In this document: one piece after another, positions 34,229 through 43,233 of the stretch
How positions within the stretch are numbered: position 1 is the first letter of the stretch
How the letters are laid out: every line of letters starts with the position of its first letter
DNA from: Mycolicibacterium sphagni
Lineage (GTDB): Bacteria; Actinomycetota; Actinomycetes; Mycobacteriales; Mycobacteriaceae
Reading direction: 5' to 3'
NCBI RefSeq assembly: GCF_013337765.1
Contig: NZ_VBSB01000005.1
Coordinates: 558,001 to 622,000 of the forward strand
Length of the DNA: 64,000 nucleotides
Translations under genes and position numbers: made by a program
The notes under the pieces: generated by a model
Databases searched by the model: none
Seen by the model: the letters and a program-made list of their open reading frames with translations, nothing else
Told to the model about the DNA's origin: nothing

Positions 34229-35931
34229 CGCAGCATGTACTTTCGCGAAAAGGCCACGTTGGCAGCCGGTTCAGCGGTGAGAAGCTCACCGTCGGCGCGG
34301 ACCTCGAACGTGCGGGGATCGACCTCGACGTGCGGAAGAGCGTCGTTGCGCACCATGTCGTGCTTGCGCAGCCCGCGAACCGAGGTGATGGGCAGGACGT
34401 TCTTGCGCAGCCCCAACTTGTCGGGAATGCCCGCATCGATCGCCAGCGTGGACATGAACACGAAACCGAGTTCGGCGGCCGCGCTTCCGAGCGCCCCCCA
34501 GTTGGGCCGCTGGATGATTGGCTCCGACGACGAAATCGACCCTGCCGCATCGCCCAGTGCGGCCCACGCGATCATCCCGTTCTTCAGAACCGTTTTGGGT
34601 TTGACGCCGAAGAAGGCCGGTTGCCAGATCACCAAATCAGCCACCTTGCCCACCTCGACAGAACCGATGTGCGCGTCGGCGCCGATCGAAATCGCCGGAT
34701 TGATGGTGAGTTTCGCGATATAGCGCTTGACGCGCTCATTGTCGGACGTGACCGTCGTCTCCTCCGCCAACCGCCCAACGCGCTGTTTCATCACCGCGGC
34801 GAGTTGCCAGCAGTTGGTGATGTTCTCGGCGAGCCGCCCCATGCCCTGCGTATCGCTGCCGAAGATCGAGATGGCTCCCATGTCGTGCAGGAAGTCCTCG
34901 GCCACCATGGTCTGTGGCCGGATCCGGGCTTCAGCGAACGCAATGTCTTCCGGCGCTTCCCAATTCATCAGATGGGCGATCATCGTCATCGGGACGCCTT
35001 CGTCAAGCCCGGCGACGGTGTAGGGATTGGTCGGGTTGGTCGTGCCGGGGATGACGTTGTCGTAACCGACGCACCGGATGAGGTCGGGTGCGTGCCCGCC
35101 GCCTGCACCTTCCACGTGGTACATGTGGATGGTTCGACCGCCGATCGTCGACAGCGTGCGCTCGGAGAAGCCGAACTCGTTGATCGAGTCGGTGTGCAGA
35201 TGTACCGCGAAGTCGGCGGAGTCGGCAGCCTGGAGCGTCTTGTCGATGACAGCGGGCGACGCCCCCAGGTCTTCGTGGATTTTCACCGCACCGGCACCTG
35301 CGGCCACCGACTCCAGGACTGCGGCGGGATCCGAAGAGCCGCGGCCGAATGCGACGAAGTTCATCGGCGTGTATTCGCCGGCCTTCAAGAACAGCCCCAG
35401 GTTTCGGGGGCTGCCGGTGGCGACCTCGAACGTCGGGCCCAGTGAACCACCGATGAGGGTCGTCGTCCCGGTCGACAGGGCATGCTCGACTTGTTGCGGG
35501 GAGATCAGGTGCGCGTGGGTTTCGATAGCTCCGGCGGTCACGATCATGCCTTCGGCCGGGATCGGCGTCGTGCTGGTGCCGACAACCATTCCCGGCGTGA
35601 CACCGGGCATGGTGTCCGGATTCCCGGCCTTTCCGATGCCGACGATTCTGCCGTCCCGGATCCCGATGTCGGCCTTGATGATTCCGGCGACAGCGTCGAT
35701 GATTACGGCGTTACTGATCACGTAGTCGAGGGCTCCGTCTGACGGCTTCGACGACGGGCGGTATCCCTCTCCGTCACGCACGGACTTCCCTGCTCCGGCC
35801 AGCAACTCGTAGCCGGGCACCAGGTGATCGTGTTCGACTTCGACGAAGAGATCGGAGTCAGCGAGGCGGATTCGGTCTCCCTTGGTCGGACCGAACATGC
35901 GGGCGTAGGACCGCCGGTCGATGGAAGTCAT
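34225..35931 (-). CDS. ureC: Urease alpha subunit UreC (flap cysteine replaced)
   Basis: A 568-residue urease catalytic subunit. The nickel ligands are present: His139 and His141 ([11 protein letters not shown]), carbamylated Lys217 (AVKIHEDLG), His246, His272 ([13 protein letters not shown]) and Asp360 ([10 protein letters not shown]). The catalytic His of the flap is kept as His320, but the flap reads MIAHLMNW instead of the usual MVCHHLD, so Cys319 is Ala and the second His is Leu. Klebsiella C319A enzyme keeps part of its activity, so this protein may still split urea. The region around 160-180 ([13 protein letters not shown]) also differs from the usual GTGPATGTNATT type. It overlaps ureAB and ureG by 4 nt. 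Confidence 0.92.
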   Translation of the reverse strand: MTSIDRRSYARMFGPTKGDRIRLADSDLFVEVEHDHLVPGYELLAGAGKSVRDGEGYRPSSKPSDGALDYVISNAVIIDAVAGIIKADIGIRDGRIVGIGKAGNPDTMPGVTPGMVVGTSTTPIPAEGMIVTAGAIETHAHLISPQQVEHALSTGTTTLIGGSLGPTFEVATGSPRNLGLFLKAGEYTPMNFVAFGRGSSDPAAVLESVAAGAGAVKIHEDLGASPAVIDKTLQAADSADFAVHLHTDSINEFGFSERTLSTIGGRTIHMYHVEGAGGGHAPDLIRCVGYDNVIPGTTNPTNPYTVAGLDEGVPMTMIAHLMNWEAPEDIAFAEARIRPQTMVAEDFLHDMGAISIFGSDTQGMGRLAENITNCWQLAAVMKQRVGRLAEETTVTSDNERVKRYIAKLTINPAISIGADAHIGSVEVGKVADLVIWQPAFFGVKPKTVLKNGMIAWAALGDAAGSISSSEPIIQRPNWGALGSAAAELGFVFMSTLAIDAGIPDKLGLRKNVLPITSVRGLRKHDMVRNDALPHVEVDPRTFEVRADGELLTAEPAANVAFSRKYMLR

Positions 35932-36563
35932 GGTGCCACCCCGTCCAACGCTCCGTTGACCGCTCCTGAAAAGCCTTGCACGACACGCTCACCCGCGATA
36001 GGCACGAGGTCGACCTCGACCGGGATGCCGGGCTCGAACCGCACTCCGGAACCGGAGGCCACGTCGAGCTTGTGGCCCCACGCGGCACGACGGTCGAATT
36101 CGAGTTCGGGGTTCGTCTCGAAGAAGTGTGACTGGCTACGCACCTGGATGTCCCGGTCGCCCCGATTGATCACCGTCAGCGTCACGCGTTCCGTGCCGGC
36201 GAACAACTCGATCGGTTCATCGCCAACGATGATCTCACCGGGGCGGATATCGTTCTCCCCGAGGATGATCGGATCGATCAGGGTCACCAGCTTGGTGCCG
36301 TCAGGGAAGGGGGCGTCAACCGCGACGATGCGCACCATGTCGGGCACACCCGGTTCGCACAGGTCAGCCGTCAGCAGCGATGCAGCCCGGTCGATCACCT
36401 CGTCGTAGGCCATGTTCTTTCGCGCCGCGAGCATCACTTCGTCGGCCAGCAGCGCCACCGCTTCAGGATGGCTCAGCCGGATGCCTTCGCGGAGGTTGCG
36501 CCGGGCGAACTCGGCGGCATTGAACATCAGCAGGCGTTCAATCTCGGTGGGGGTCAGGTTCAC
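35928..36563 (-). CDS. ureA: Urease gamma-beta fusion subunit UreAB
   Basis: A 211-residue protein fusing the two small urease subunits. Residues 1-100 are UreA-like (NLTPTEIERLLMFNAAEFARRNLREGIRLSHPEAVALL, then VDAPFPDGTKLVTLIDPI). Residues 105-211 are UreB-like (GEIIVGDEPIELFAG, VINRGDRDIQVRSQSHFFETNPELEFDR, GTERVTL). Such fusions occur in Helicobacter and in some actinobacteria, while M. tuberculosis has separate ureA and ureB. The GTG at 36563 is preferred, with GAAGGAG six bases upstream; an earlier in-frame ATG would run into ureF. It overlaps ureC by 4 nt. Confidence 0.92.
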   Translation of the reverse strand: MNLTPTEIERLLMFNAAEFARRNLREGIRLSHPEAVALLADEVMLAARKNMAYDEVIDRAASLLTADLCEPGVPDMVRIVAVDAPFPDGTKLVTLIDPIILGENDIRPGEIIVGDEPIELFAGTERVTLTVINRGDRDIQVRSQSHFFETNPELEFDRRAAWGHKLDVASGSGVRFEPGIPVEVDLVPIAGERVVQGFSGAVNGALDGVAP

Positions 36564-36573
36564 ACGGTCTCCT

Positions 36574-37233
36574 TCAGCTGGCGAACAACCGCACACCGTC
36601 GTGGTAGCGCTGGGCGGCGATGTCGGCGTAGGCGCTGAAGGCAGCGGGCTCGGCTGGTGGCTCACGCTGCAGAAGTTCGACGAGCATCGGGCTGACAGCC
36701 GTCACTGTCCGCTGGGCGCCGAGGTGGCCTACGATTCCGAGACGCATTGCGGCACCGACTATTCCAGAGACTGCCTGCCATGCCGTGACGACCTCGGTCG
36801 TCTGGAGGGTGAGACCAGCTGCACGCAAGCAGACCGCCTGGGTGACGGCGAGATGACCGGGCGCGGTTCCTGCGAGCACCCGACGTCGATAGTCGGCCAG
36901 GCCTGGATCGATCACCGCGGCGAAAGTGGCAAGCATGGCGGCCCCCGCCCGGCGGGAGGCCTCGCGCAGTACGGACATCGTCATGACGGCCTCGGCGAAA
37001 GCGTCCACGTCTGCCGGGTCCGGTTCGGCCCAGGCCCGACGCAACAGGACCCGATCACGCCGGTGCCAGTTCCCCTCGAGCTGTTCGGCGACGAACGCTG
37101 CGACGTCATCCTCGTCCTGCACCATTCCGTCGCGGTGGCTCCCCTCCAACCCCGAGGAGAAGGCGAAACCTCCTGACGGAAATGCGCTGTCACCGAAACG
37201 CATCGCCGCCAGCAGCTGTTCAAGATCAGTCAT
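36574..37233 (-). CDS. ureF: Urease accessory protein UreF
   Basis: A 219-residue all-helical UreF. Its start MTDLEQLLAAMRFGDSAFPSGGFAFSSGLEG carries the conserved D-AFP-G-FA-S-GLE pattern. UreF links UreD to UreG and gates the GTPase during nickel loading. ATG 37233 overlaps the ureE stop by 8 bases; longer frames upstream have no family similarity. Its stop lies 10 bases before ureAB. Confidence 0.9.
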   Translation of the reverse strand: MTDLEQLLAAMRFGDSAFPSGGFAFSSGLEGSHRDGMVQDEDDVAAFVAEQLEGNWHRRDRVLLRRAWAEPDPADVDAFAEAVMTMSVLREASRRAGAAMLATFAAVIDPGLADYRRRVLAGTAPGHLAVTQAVCLRAAGLTLQTTEVVTAWQAVSGIVGAAMRLGIVGHLGAQRTVTAVSPMLVELLQREPPAEPAAFSAYADIAAQRYHDGVRLFAS

Positions 37234-37684
37234 CGAGCGTCTCGACCCGCCCGCTGCCGAGCAGCTCGGCGATCCGTGCGGAGTACTCGGATCGCGGACC
37301 CTCCAGATGGACCACGAACGTGTCGCCGTGCTGGTCGACTTTCCAGTGCAGATGTCCGGCGAGGAACCCGAGGCGTAGCGCCGACCCGACATCGTTGGCC
37401 CGTAGCGTCATCGATTGCGGAGAACCCGCCCGCACGACCACTGCACGGTCGGGCTCCAGCAGCAAAACCGCTCCATCGGCGAGTGCACTGTCGCGCGGTA
37501 ACACGATCGCGTAGTCGGTGCCCGCATCGGAGGTCGCCCGCAGCCGTTTGCGACGCAGGTCGTGAGTATCGAGGTGGATGTACTCGACGGGACTGTCGAG
37601 GTCGGCACGATGGCTCAGCTCGTGCAAACGGTCGGCGACAGCCCGATCCGTCGCCCATCCGACGATCGCGTCGAGGAACCGCAT
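37226..37684 (-). CDS. ureE: Urease accessory protein UreE-like
   Basis: A 152-residue protein at the 5' end of the operon. The C-terminal half (ALRLGFLAGHLHWKV, then YSARIAELLG) matches the UreE metal-binding domain, with His residues in GHLHW. The first half (RKRLRATSDAGTDYAIVLPRDSALADGAVLLLEPDRAVVV) matches the UreE peptide-binding domain. There is no terminal poly-His tail. UreE carries nickel to UreG. M. tuberculosis lacks ureE in its own urease operon, so this cluster is of a different type. Confidence 0.85.
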   Translation of the reverse strand: MRFLDAIVGWATDRAVADRLHELSHRADLDSPVEYIHLDTHDLRRKRLRATSDAGTDYAIVLPRDSALADGAVLLLEPDRAVVVRAGSPQSMTLRANDVGSALRLGFLAGHLHWKVDQHGDTFVVHLEGPRSEYSARIAELLGSGRVETLDD

Positions 37685-37754
37685 GGCGCCAGTTGACTAC
37701 GCGCCGACGTCAGCGAGGTTCAGGGGCGGTTTCATCGTCATTACGCCACAAGAG

Positions 37755-37841
37755 CGGTGGCGGAGGGATTTGAACCCCCGGACGGTGTTAGCCGTCTCTC
37801 GCTTTCAAGGCGAGTGCATTAGGCCGCTCTGCCACGCCACC
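37755..37841 (-). tRNA. tRNA-Ser (anticodon TGA)
   Basis: An 87-nt class II tRNA on the reverse strand: acceptor stem GGTGGCG/CGCCACC with discriminator G, anticodon loop CTTGAAA (anticodon TGA), a long variable arm (AGACGGCTAACACCGTC) and T-arm GGTTCAAATCC. No CCA is encoded. It lies 70 bases upstream of ureE, which makes it the flank of the urease block. Confidence 0.95.
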
Positions 37842-37859
37842 GCCGACAAGCGTAGCGGT

Positions 37860-38372
37860 TCAGACGCGGCCGACTTTGGGCGAGTTGCCGCCGCCCTTCA
37901 ACGAAGCGCTGATGCGGCGACAGTTCTCCCCCATCGCCGCCATCTGCGGACGCGACAGCGGGCCCAGGAAGTTTTCCCTAACACCCGTCGCATACGTCAG
38001 CATCGCGTCCTCGACGACCTCCCGGCCGCGGTCGGTGATGCCGGCCAAGACTCCGCGCCCGTCGTCGGGACTCGCCTCCCGATGAACCAACCCGGCTGTC
38101 TCGAGCCGGCGGATCTGACGGGTCACCCGGCTCGGTAGCGACATGAGTTGTTCAGCCAAATCCCCCATCCGCGCCGCGCCGGTTTCGGAGTTGTCCAATA
38201 TCTCTAATAGGCGAACGTCAACCAAGCTCAACTTGTGCTTGTCGACGAGTCCGCGATTCAGTGTTCCGTAGAGCCGAAGTGCTGCGTCGAGGAAGTTCTG
38301 CCAAGCTCTCTGCTCGGCTATATCCAACCCCGGCATCTCACTGGCGGTCCGCCCCGCAATAATCCCTCCCAT
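37860..38372 (-). CDS. MarR family transcriptional regulator
   Basis: A 170-residue winged-helix regulator. The conserved pattern is LSLVDVRLLEILDNSETGAARMGDLAEQL, MSLPSRVTRQIRRLETAGLVHREASPDDGRGVLAGITDRG, the helix-turn-helix and wing of MarR proteins, with a C-terminal dimer helix. The ATG at 38372 is preferred because TACGAT lies six bases upstream; ATG 38336 (MPGLDIAEQ) is an alternative. It is divergent from the quinone oxidoreductase at 38436 with only 63 bases between the starts, so it may control that gene. The ligand is unknown. Confidence 0.88.
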   Translation of the reverse strand: MGGIIAGRTASEMPGLDIAEQRAWQNFLDAALRLYGTLNRGLVDKHKLSLVDVRLLEILDNSETGAARMGDLAEQLMSLPSRVTRQIRRLETAGLVHREASPDDGRGVLAGITDRGREVVEDAMLTYATGVRENFLGPLSRPQMAAMGENCRRISASLKGGGNSPKVGRV

Positions 38373-38384
38373 AGCGCAATCGTA
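38373..38384 (-). promoter_or_regulatory. Leaderless-type promoter for marR
   Basis: On the reverse strand TACGAT (38384-38379) is followed by six bases and then the ATG at 38372. No ribosome site is seen. Confidence 0.5.
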
Positions 38385-38423
38385 AGCGACACAGCGCGGT
38401 ACGAGGCCGGAATCACTCGGGAG

Positions 38424-38435
38424 TAACCTGATCCG
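38424..38435 (+). promoter_or_regulatory. Leaderless-type promoter for Rv3777 homologue
   Basis: TAACCT at 38424-38429 is followed by six bases and then the ATG at 38436. It is only 40 bases from the opposed marR -10, so a MarR dimer bound between them could act on both. Confidence 0.5.
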
Positions 38436-39413
38436 ATGCTGGCCATCGTCGCTGAATCCACTGACCGCCTGATCTGGCGCGAAGTACCCGATGTTGCACC
38501 CGGACCCGGCGAGGTGTTGATCAAGATCAGCACCGCAGGCGTCAACCGTGCCGACCTGTTGCAGGCGGCCGGGCACTACCCACCCCCGCCGGGAGCCAGC
38601 GACATCATCGGCCTGGAAGTCTCCGGTGTCATCTCCGCAGTGGGTGGCGGTGTATCGGAATGGGCTGTCGGACAAGAGGTTTGCGCACTTCTGGCCGGGG
38701 GCGGCTACGCACAATACGTCGCGGTACCCGCCCCGCAGGTGATGCCCATCCCGTCGGGAGTCTCCTTGTCCGACGCCGCAGCGCTGCCCGAGGTCGCCTG
38801 CACGGTGTGGTCGAACATCGTCATGACCGCACATCTGGCACCCGGTGAATTAATCCTTCTGCACGGCGGCGCCAGCGGTATCGGCACCCACGCCATCCAG
38901 GTGGCGAAGGCATTGGGCAATCGCGTCGCGGTAACCGCGGGCTCGCGATCCAAGCTCGATGTGTGCGCAGAACTAGGTGCCGATCTCCTAATCTCTTACC
39001 GCGACGAGGATTTCGTCGCACGCGTCAATAACGAAGCGGGCGGCGCTAATGTCATTTTTGACATCATGGGCGCGGCCTATCTCGATCGGAACCTCGACGC
39101 ACTCGCGCCCGACGGTCGACTCGTCATCATCGGCATGCAGGGCGGGATCAAAGCCGAACTGAACATTGCCAAGATGGTCCCCAAGCGTCTGAGCGTGATC
39201 GCCACATCGTTGCGGGGTCGGCCCGTCGACGGGGCCAATGGCAAGGGCGCCATCGTCGATGCGGTGGTGGATTCGGTGTGGCCGATGATCGGCGATGGCA
39301 GGGTCCGCCCGATCATCGGTGCCCGCTTCCCGATCACCGAAGCTGCCGAAGCGCACCGAGTGTTGGCCTCCGGTGAGACCTTCGGGAAGGTTCTGCTGAC
39401 GGTCAGCGACTGA
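38436..39413 (+). CDS. NAD(P)H quinone oxidoreductase (Rv3777 homologue)
   Basis: A 325-residue medium-chain reductase of the PIG3/quinone oxidoreductase branch. It shows AGVNRADLLQAAGHYPPPPGASDIIGLEVSG near the N-terminus, the cofactor loop LHGGASGIGTHAIQVAKALG, and GSRSKLDVCAELGADLLISY. No zinc-binding cysteine set is present. It probably reduces quinones using NADPH in the cytoplasm. It converges with the Rv3778c homologue, three bases apart, and is divergent from a MarR regulator, which suggests redox or quinone-responsive control. Confidence 0.92.
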   Translation: MLAIVAESTDRLIWREVPDVAPGPGEVLIKISTAGVNRADLLQAAGHYPPPPGASDIIGLEVSGVISAVGGGVSEWAVGQEVCALLAGGGYAQYVAVPAPQVMPIPSGVSLSDAAALPEVACTVWSNIVMTAHLAPGELILLHGGASGIGTHAIQVAKALGNRVAVTAGSRSKLDVCAELGADLLISYRDEDFVARVNNEAGGANVIFDIMGAAYLDRNLDALAPDGRLVIIGMQGGIKAELNIAKMVPKRLSVIATSLRGRPVDGANGKGAIVDAVVDSVWPMIGDGRVRPIIGARFPITEAAEAHRVLASGETFGKVLLTVSD

Positions 39414-39416
39414 GCG

Positions 39417-40613
39417 TCAGCCCAGCGACGCCAAGGCCCGCACCAGTTGATCCACCTCGGCCATGGTCGAGTAGTGGGCCAGCCCGACGGTGACCGCGCC
39501 GCCGATGTCGTTGACGCCGATCAGATCCAGGACCCGCGAATTGGCATTGGAAACAGCCAGGATTCCGTTGTCGGCCAGTCGCTGGACCACCCGCTCAGCG
39601 GGCACCCCGGTGACCGCGAAGCTGACCACCGGGATGTGCACCTCGGGCCGGCCGATCACCATGACCAAGGGCAGCGACCGCAGTGACACCATCAGGTAGT
39701 CGAACAGCCCGCCGAGGTAGGAGCCCGCGGATTGCATTGACAGCGCAAGCCTTTCGCGGCGTGTGCCGCGCGCCGACTCGTCCAGGCCGGCCAGGTATTC
39801 GATGCTGGCGACCACACCGGCCAGCAGTCCGTACTGGTGTCCGCCCAATTCCAGCCGGGCAGGCCCGCTGGCGTAGGGGTTCATCGACACCGATCCGAAG
39901 GTGTCGATAAGTGCCGGGTTGCGGAACACCAGTGCCCCGATCGGTGGGCCGCCCCAGGCTGGCGCATTGAGCGCGACCACGTCGGCTTCGATCTCGTTGA
40001 TGTCCATGAGCTGATACGGCGCCGCGGCCGAGTGGTCCACCACGACCAGCCCGCTGACGTCGTGCACGAGTTTGGTGACCGCCCCGACGTCGGTGATAGT
40101 GCCGAGCGTCGACGACGCCGACGACATGGCCACCAGCTTGGTGGGCGGCGTGATCAGGCCCTCCCACTGCCACGACGGCAGCTCACCGGTTTCGATGTCG
40201 ACCTCGGCCCATTTGACCTTGGCCCCGTAGCGGTTGGCCGCCCGCAGCCACGGTGCAATGTTTGCTTCGTCGTCGAGCCGGCTGACGACCACCTCGTAGC
40301 CAATCCCGGCCCGCGAGGACGACGCATCGGCCAGCGAGGTCAACAGGACCGAGCGATCGGCGCCGAGCACCACGCCGCCGGGATCACCATTGACCAGGTC
40401 GGCCACCGCTTGGCGGGCGGCCTCCAGCACCGCAACGCTGCGCCGGGCGGCCGGATGGGGGCTGGCGGTGTTGGGCACGGAACCACGGAACGCCGTGGAG
40501 ACCGTTGTTGCAACCGACTCGGGGATCAACATCCCGGCCTGAGCGTCAAAGCGCATCCACCCGTCGCCCAGCGCTGGGTGCAATCCACGCACCCGGGCGA
40601 CGTCATATGCCAT
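39417..40613 (-). CDS. Cysteine desulfurase-like class V aminotransferase fold, no Schiff-base Lys (Rv3778c)
   Basis: A 398-residue protein of the class V aminotransferase/NifS-like fold, matching Rv3778c. The cofactor Asp is present ([10 protein letters not shown], Asp193-His194). Where NifS-like enzymes have S-x-H-K-x-x-G-P, this protein has [11 protein letters not shown] (216-226), so the PLP-binding lysine position is Ala219. It also lacks an obvious mobile catalytic Cys loop. Either another Lys serves or the protein is not a PLP enzyme. The start ATG 40613 has AAGGTGG upstream. It is divergent from the glycosyltransferase gene at 40712. Annotation as cysteine desulfurase should be read with care. 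Confidence 0.85.
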   Translation of the reverse strand: MAYDVARVRGLHPALGDGWMRFDAQAGMLIPESVATTVSTAFRGSVPNTASPHPAARRSVAVLEAARQAVADLVNGDPGGVVLGADRSVLLTSLADASSSRAGIGYEVVVSRLDDEANIAPWLRAANRYGAKVKWAEVDIETGELPSWQWEGLITPPTKLVAMSSASSTLGTITDVGAVTKLVHDVSGLVVVDHSAAAPYQLMDINEIEADVVALNAPAWGGPPIGALVFRNPALIDTFGSVSMNPYASGPARLELGGHQYGLLAGVVASIEYLAGLDESARGTRRERLALSMQSAGSYLGGLFDYLMVSLRSLPLVMVIGRPEVHIPVVSFAVTGVPAERVVQRLADNGILAVSNANSRVLDLIGVNDIGGAVTVGLAHYSTMAEVDQLVRALASLG

Positions 40614-40699
40614 GGAGACCACCTTAAAGCGTTGGTGATAGCGCAATCGAGACAACAAGGGCGCCTGCGGTCCCCCAAAGACAGGATCACCTGGCCAGC

Positions 40700-40711
40700 C
40701 ATACTAGTCCA
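40700..40711 (+). promoter_or_regulatory. Leaderless-type promoter for Rv3779 homologue
   Basis: CATACT (40700-40705) is followed by six bases and the GTG start at 40712. No ribosome site is present between them. Confidence 0.45.
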
Positions 40712-42691
40712 GTGAGCTTCGCGTTCGGACTGATGATCGCGGTCTTGTTGCTGATCCTGCCGGGTGCGGTGGTCGCGCTGGCCGGGCGGTTGAGTTGGCC
40801 CGTCGCGCTCGGGGTGGGCCCGGCGCTGACGTACGGCGTTGTGGGCCTGGCCATCATCCCGTTCGGCGCGATCGGCATCCGCTGGAATACCTGGACGGCG
40901 TTGCTGGCCCTGGCCATCGTGGCCGCCGCGGTATTCGGTTTGCGGATTCTGCTTGCCCGGTACCGTGCCGCTGACGCGGCCGCCGGAGCGGTGTCCGTCT
41001 GGCCCGCGTTGACGGTCGCGGCGGGGGTGATCCTCGGCGCACTCTTCATCGCCATCGCGGCGTGGAAGGGTATGCCGTACTGGCAGTCGATCCCGAGTAA
41101 CTGGGACTCCGTCTGGCACGCCAACACCATCCGCTGGATCCTCGACACCGGCCAGGCGTCGTCGACCCACATGGGTGAGCTGCGCAACGTCGAGACCCAC
41201 GCCGCCCTCTATTACCCCTCGGTGTTTCACGCGCTGGGCGCCGTGCTGGCCCAGCTCATCGGCGCAGCACCGACCACGGCGTACACGTTGAGCTCGCTGG
41301 CAGGAGCGGTGTGGCTGTTCCCGCTCAGTGCCGCACTGCTGACCTGGCAGCTGCTGCGTCCACGCACATCACCGTGGCGGACAGCGGGCGCCGCCGCCAC
41401 CGCAGCCGCGCTGTCGGCGTCGTTCACCGCGGTGCCCTACGTCGAATTCGACACCGCCTCGATGCCCAACATGGTGGCCTACGGCCTCGCGGTGCCAACG
41501 TTTGTGCTGATCACGTCGTCGTTGCGGCACCGAGATCGCATCCCACTCGCGGTCATCGCGTTGGTCGGGGTGTTCTCGGTGCACATCACCGGCGGCGTCG
41601 TCGTGGTCACGTTGGTGGTGACGTGGTGGCTGCTGGACGCGCTGTGGCGGCCGATATTGGGCCGGGTGCGTGACTTCATCACGCTGGTTGCGATCGCCGC
41701 ACCCGCCTTGGCCGTGCTGCTGCCCCAGTTCCTGGGAGTCCTGCAGCAGGCCGAAGTCATCGCCGGGCACGCCTTCCTCACCCATCAGGGCCGCAAGCGG
41801 ACGCTGTTCAACGCGATCGTCCAGCACACCCGGCACCTCAACGACTTCCCGATCCAGAACATCCTGATCGGATTGGCGGCGGTGGGCTTCGTACTGCTGT
41901 TGACCAAGCGCATCTGGTGGCCGGCCGCGGTGTGGCTGCTGATGGTGGTGTCGATCGTGCATTCCGGGGCACCGTTCGGCGGTCCCGTCGGGGCCATCAT
42001 CGGCAAGTACAGCGACTTGTTCTACAGCGACCCGCGCCGGCTGTCGGCGGTGGTGGCGCTGTTGCTGGCCCCGATGGCGGGGATCGCGCTGTACGCCGCG
42101 GCTCTCCTGGTCGTGGCAGGCGCACGCCGGTTGACGCGGCGCTGGGCCGCCGCCCGGGATCCCGACCGCGGATTCTGGATCGGCGCCACCGCGGTACTGC
42201 TGCTGGTCGTCACAGTCGGGTTGGCCTGGCACTACTTCCCCCGGCACCGCTACCTGATCGGCGAGAAGTACGACAGGGTGATCATCGACAACAAAGACCT
42301 GGAGGCGATGGCCTACCTGGCCACCCTGCCGGGGGCTCGCGACACCGTGATCGGTGACGCCAACGTCGACGGCACTGCCTGGATGTACGCGGTGGCCGGC
42401 CTGCACCCGCTGTGGACGCACTACGACTATCCCGTGCAGCAGGGGCCGGGCTACCACCGCTTCATCTTCTGGGCCTACGCCGACGATGCCGACCACGATC
42501 CGCGAATCGCCGAGGCGGTGAAGGCGCTGAACATCCGCTATGTGTTGACTTCTACGCCGGTGGTCCGCGGGTTCGTCATGCCCGACGGACTAGTGTCACT
42601 AGACAAGTCCAAGTCGTGGGCGAAGATCTACGACAACGGCGAGGCCCGCATCTACGAATGGCGCGGATCTTCGCCACCGGACACCCAATAA
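40712..42691 (+). CDS. GT-C membrane glycosyltransferase (Rv3779 homologue)
   Basis: A 659-residue polytopic membrane protein close in length to Rv3779. About 12 helices are visible, from FGLMIAVLLLILPGAVVAL to IGATAVLLLVVTVGL, with a large outer loop after the first helices (GMPYWQSIPSNWDSVWHANTIRWILDTGQ) that holds the acidic residue expected of GT-C enzymes. The C-terminal 150 residues are soluble. Rv3779 has been linked to polyprenyl-phosphomannose formation and arabinogalactan galactosaminylation; which role applies here is not decided by sequence. It precedes bpa by 28 bases and starts the run into the galactan export genes. Confidence 0.85.
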   Translation: MSFAFGLMIAVLLLILPGAVVALAGRLSWPVALGVGPALTYGVVGLAIIPFGAIGIRWNTWTALLALAIVAAAVFGLRILLARYRAADAAAGAVSVWPALTVAAGVILGALFIAIAAWKGMPYWQSIPSNWDSVWHANTIRWILDTGQASSTHMGELRNVETHAALYYPSVFHALGAVLAQLIGAAPTTAYTLSSLAGAVWLFPLSAALLTWQLLRPRTSPWRTAGAAATAAALSASFTAVPYVEFDTASMPNMVAYGLAVPTFVLITSSLRHRDRIPLAVIALVGVFSVHITGGVVVVTLVVTWWLLDALWRPILGRVRDFITLVAIAAPALAVLLPQFLGVLQQAEVIAGHAFLTHQGRKRTLFNAIVQHTRHLNDFPIQNILIGLAAVGFVLLLTKRIWWPAAVWLLMVVSIVHSGAPFGGPVGAIIGKYSDLFYSDPRRLSAVVALLLAPMAGIALYAAALLVVAGARRLTRRWAAARDPDRGFWIGATAVLLLVVTVGLAWHYFPRHRYLIGEKYDRVIIDNKDLEAMAYLATLPGARDTVIGDANVDGTAWMYAVAGLHPLWTHYDYPVQQGPGYHRFIFWAYADDADHDPRIAEAVKALNIRYVLTSTPVVRGFVMPDGLVSLDKSKSWAKIYDNGEARIYEWRGSSPPDTQ

Positions 42692-42719
42692 CTGTGGGAC
42701 ACGAGGGAACGCTCACCGC

Positions 42720-43220
42720 ATGACGACGAATACAGACGACGACAACATCGAGATCATCACCGGTTCCGACACCGGTGACGACGACGGGCACTCCATCACC
42801 GACCTGGTGGAACAGCCGGCCAAGGTGATGCGGATCGGCACGATGATCAAGCAGTTGCTCGAAGAGGTGCGCGCCGCACCGCTGGACGACGCGAGCCGCG
42901 CCCGGCTGCGCGAGATTCACGCGAAGTCCATCCACGAGCTCGAAGACGGCCTGGCCCCCGAGCTGCGCGACGAGCTGGAGCGCCTCGCGCTGCCATTCAC
43001 CGAAAACACCATTCCGTCCGATGCCGAGCTGCGCATCGCGCAGGCACAGCTGGTCGGCTGGCTCGAGGGTCTTTTCCACGGAATACAGACCGCGTTGTTC
43101 GCGCAGCAGATGGCCGCCCGCGCTCAGCTGGAGCACATGCGCCAGGGCGCGCTGCCGCCCGGAATGGTCCAACCCGGCCCGCCCGGAGCCGCCGGTCACG
43201 GCACCGGGCAGTACCTGTAA
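42720..43220 (+). CDS. bpa: Bacterial proteasome activator Bpa/PafE (Rv3780 homologue)
   Basis: A 166-residue helical protein matching Rv3780. It has an acidic disordered N-terminus (TTNTDDDNIEIITGSDTGDDDG), a four-helix core (KVMRIGTMIKQLLEEVRAAPLDDASRARLREIHAKSIHELEDGL, PSDAELRIAQAQLVGWLEGLFHGIQTALFAQQMAARAQL) and the C-terminus GTGQYL. The GQYL ending inserts in the alpha-ring pockets of the 20S proteasome to open its gate, without ATP. Bpa rings help degrade unfolded proteins such as the HspR repressor. It sits among galactan genes as in other mycobacteria. Confidence 0.95.
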   Translation: MTTNTDDDNIEIITGSDTGDDDGHSITDLVEQPAKVMRIGTMIKQLLEEVRAAPLDDASRARLREIHAKSIHELEDGLAPELRDELERLALPFTENTIPSDAELRIAQAQLVGWLEGLFHGIQTALFAQQMAARAQLEHMRQGALPPGMVQPGPPGAAGHGTGQYL

Positions 43221-43233
43221 CAAGAGACTCACG

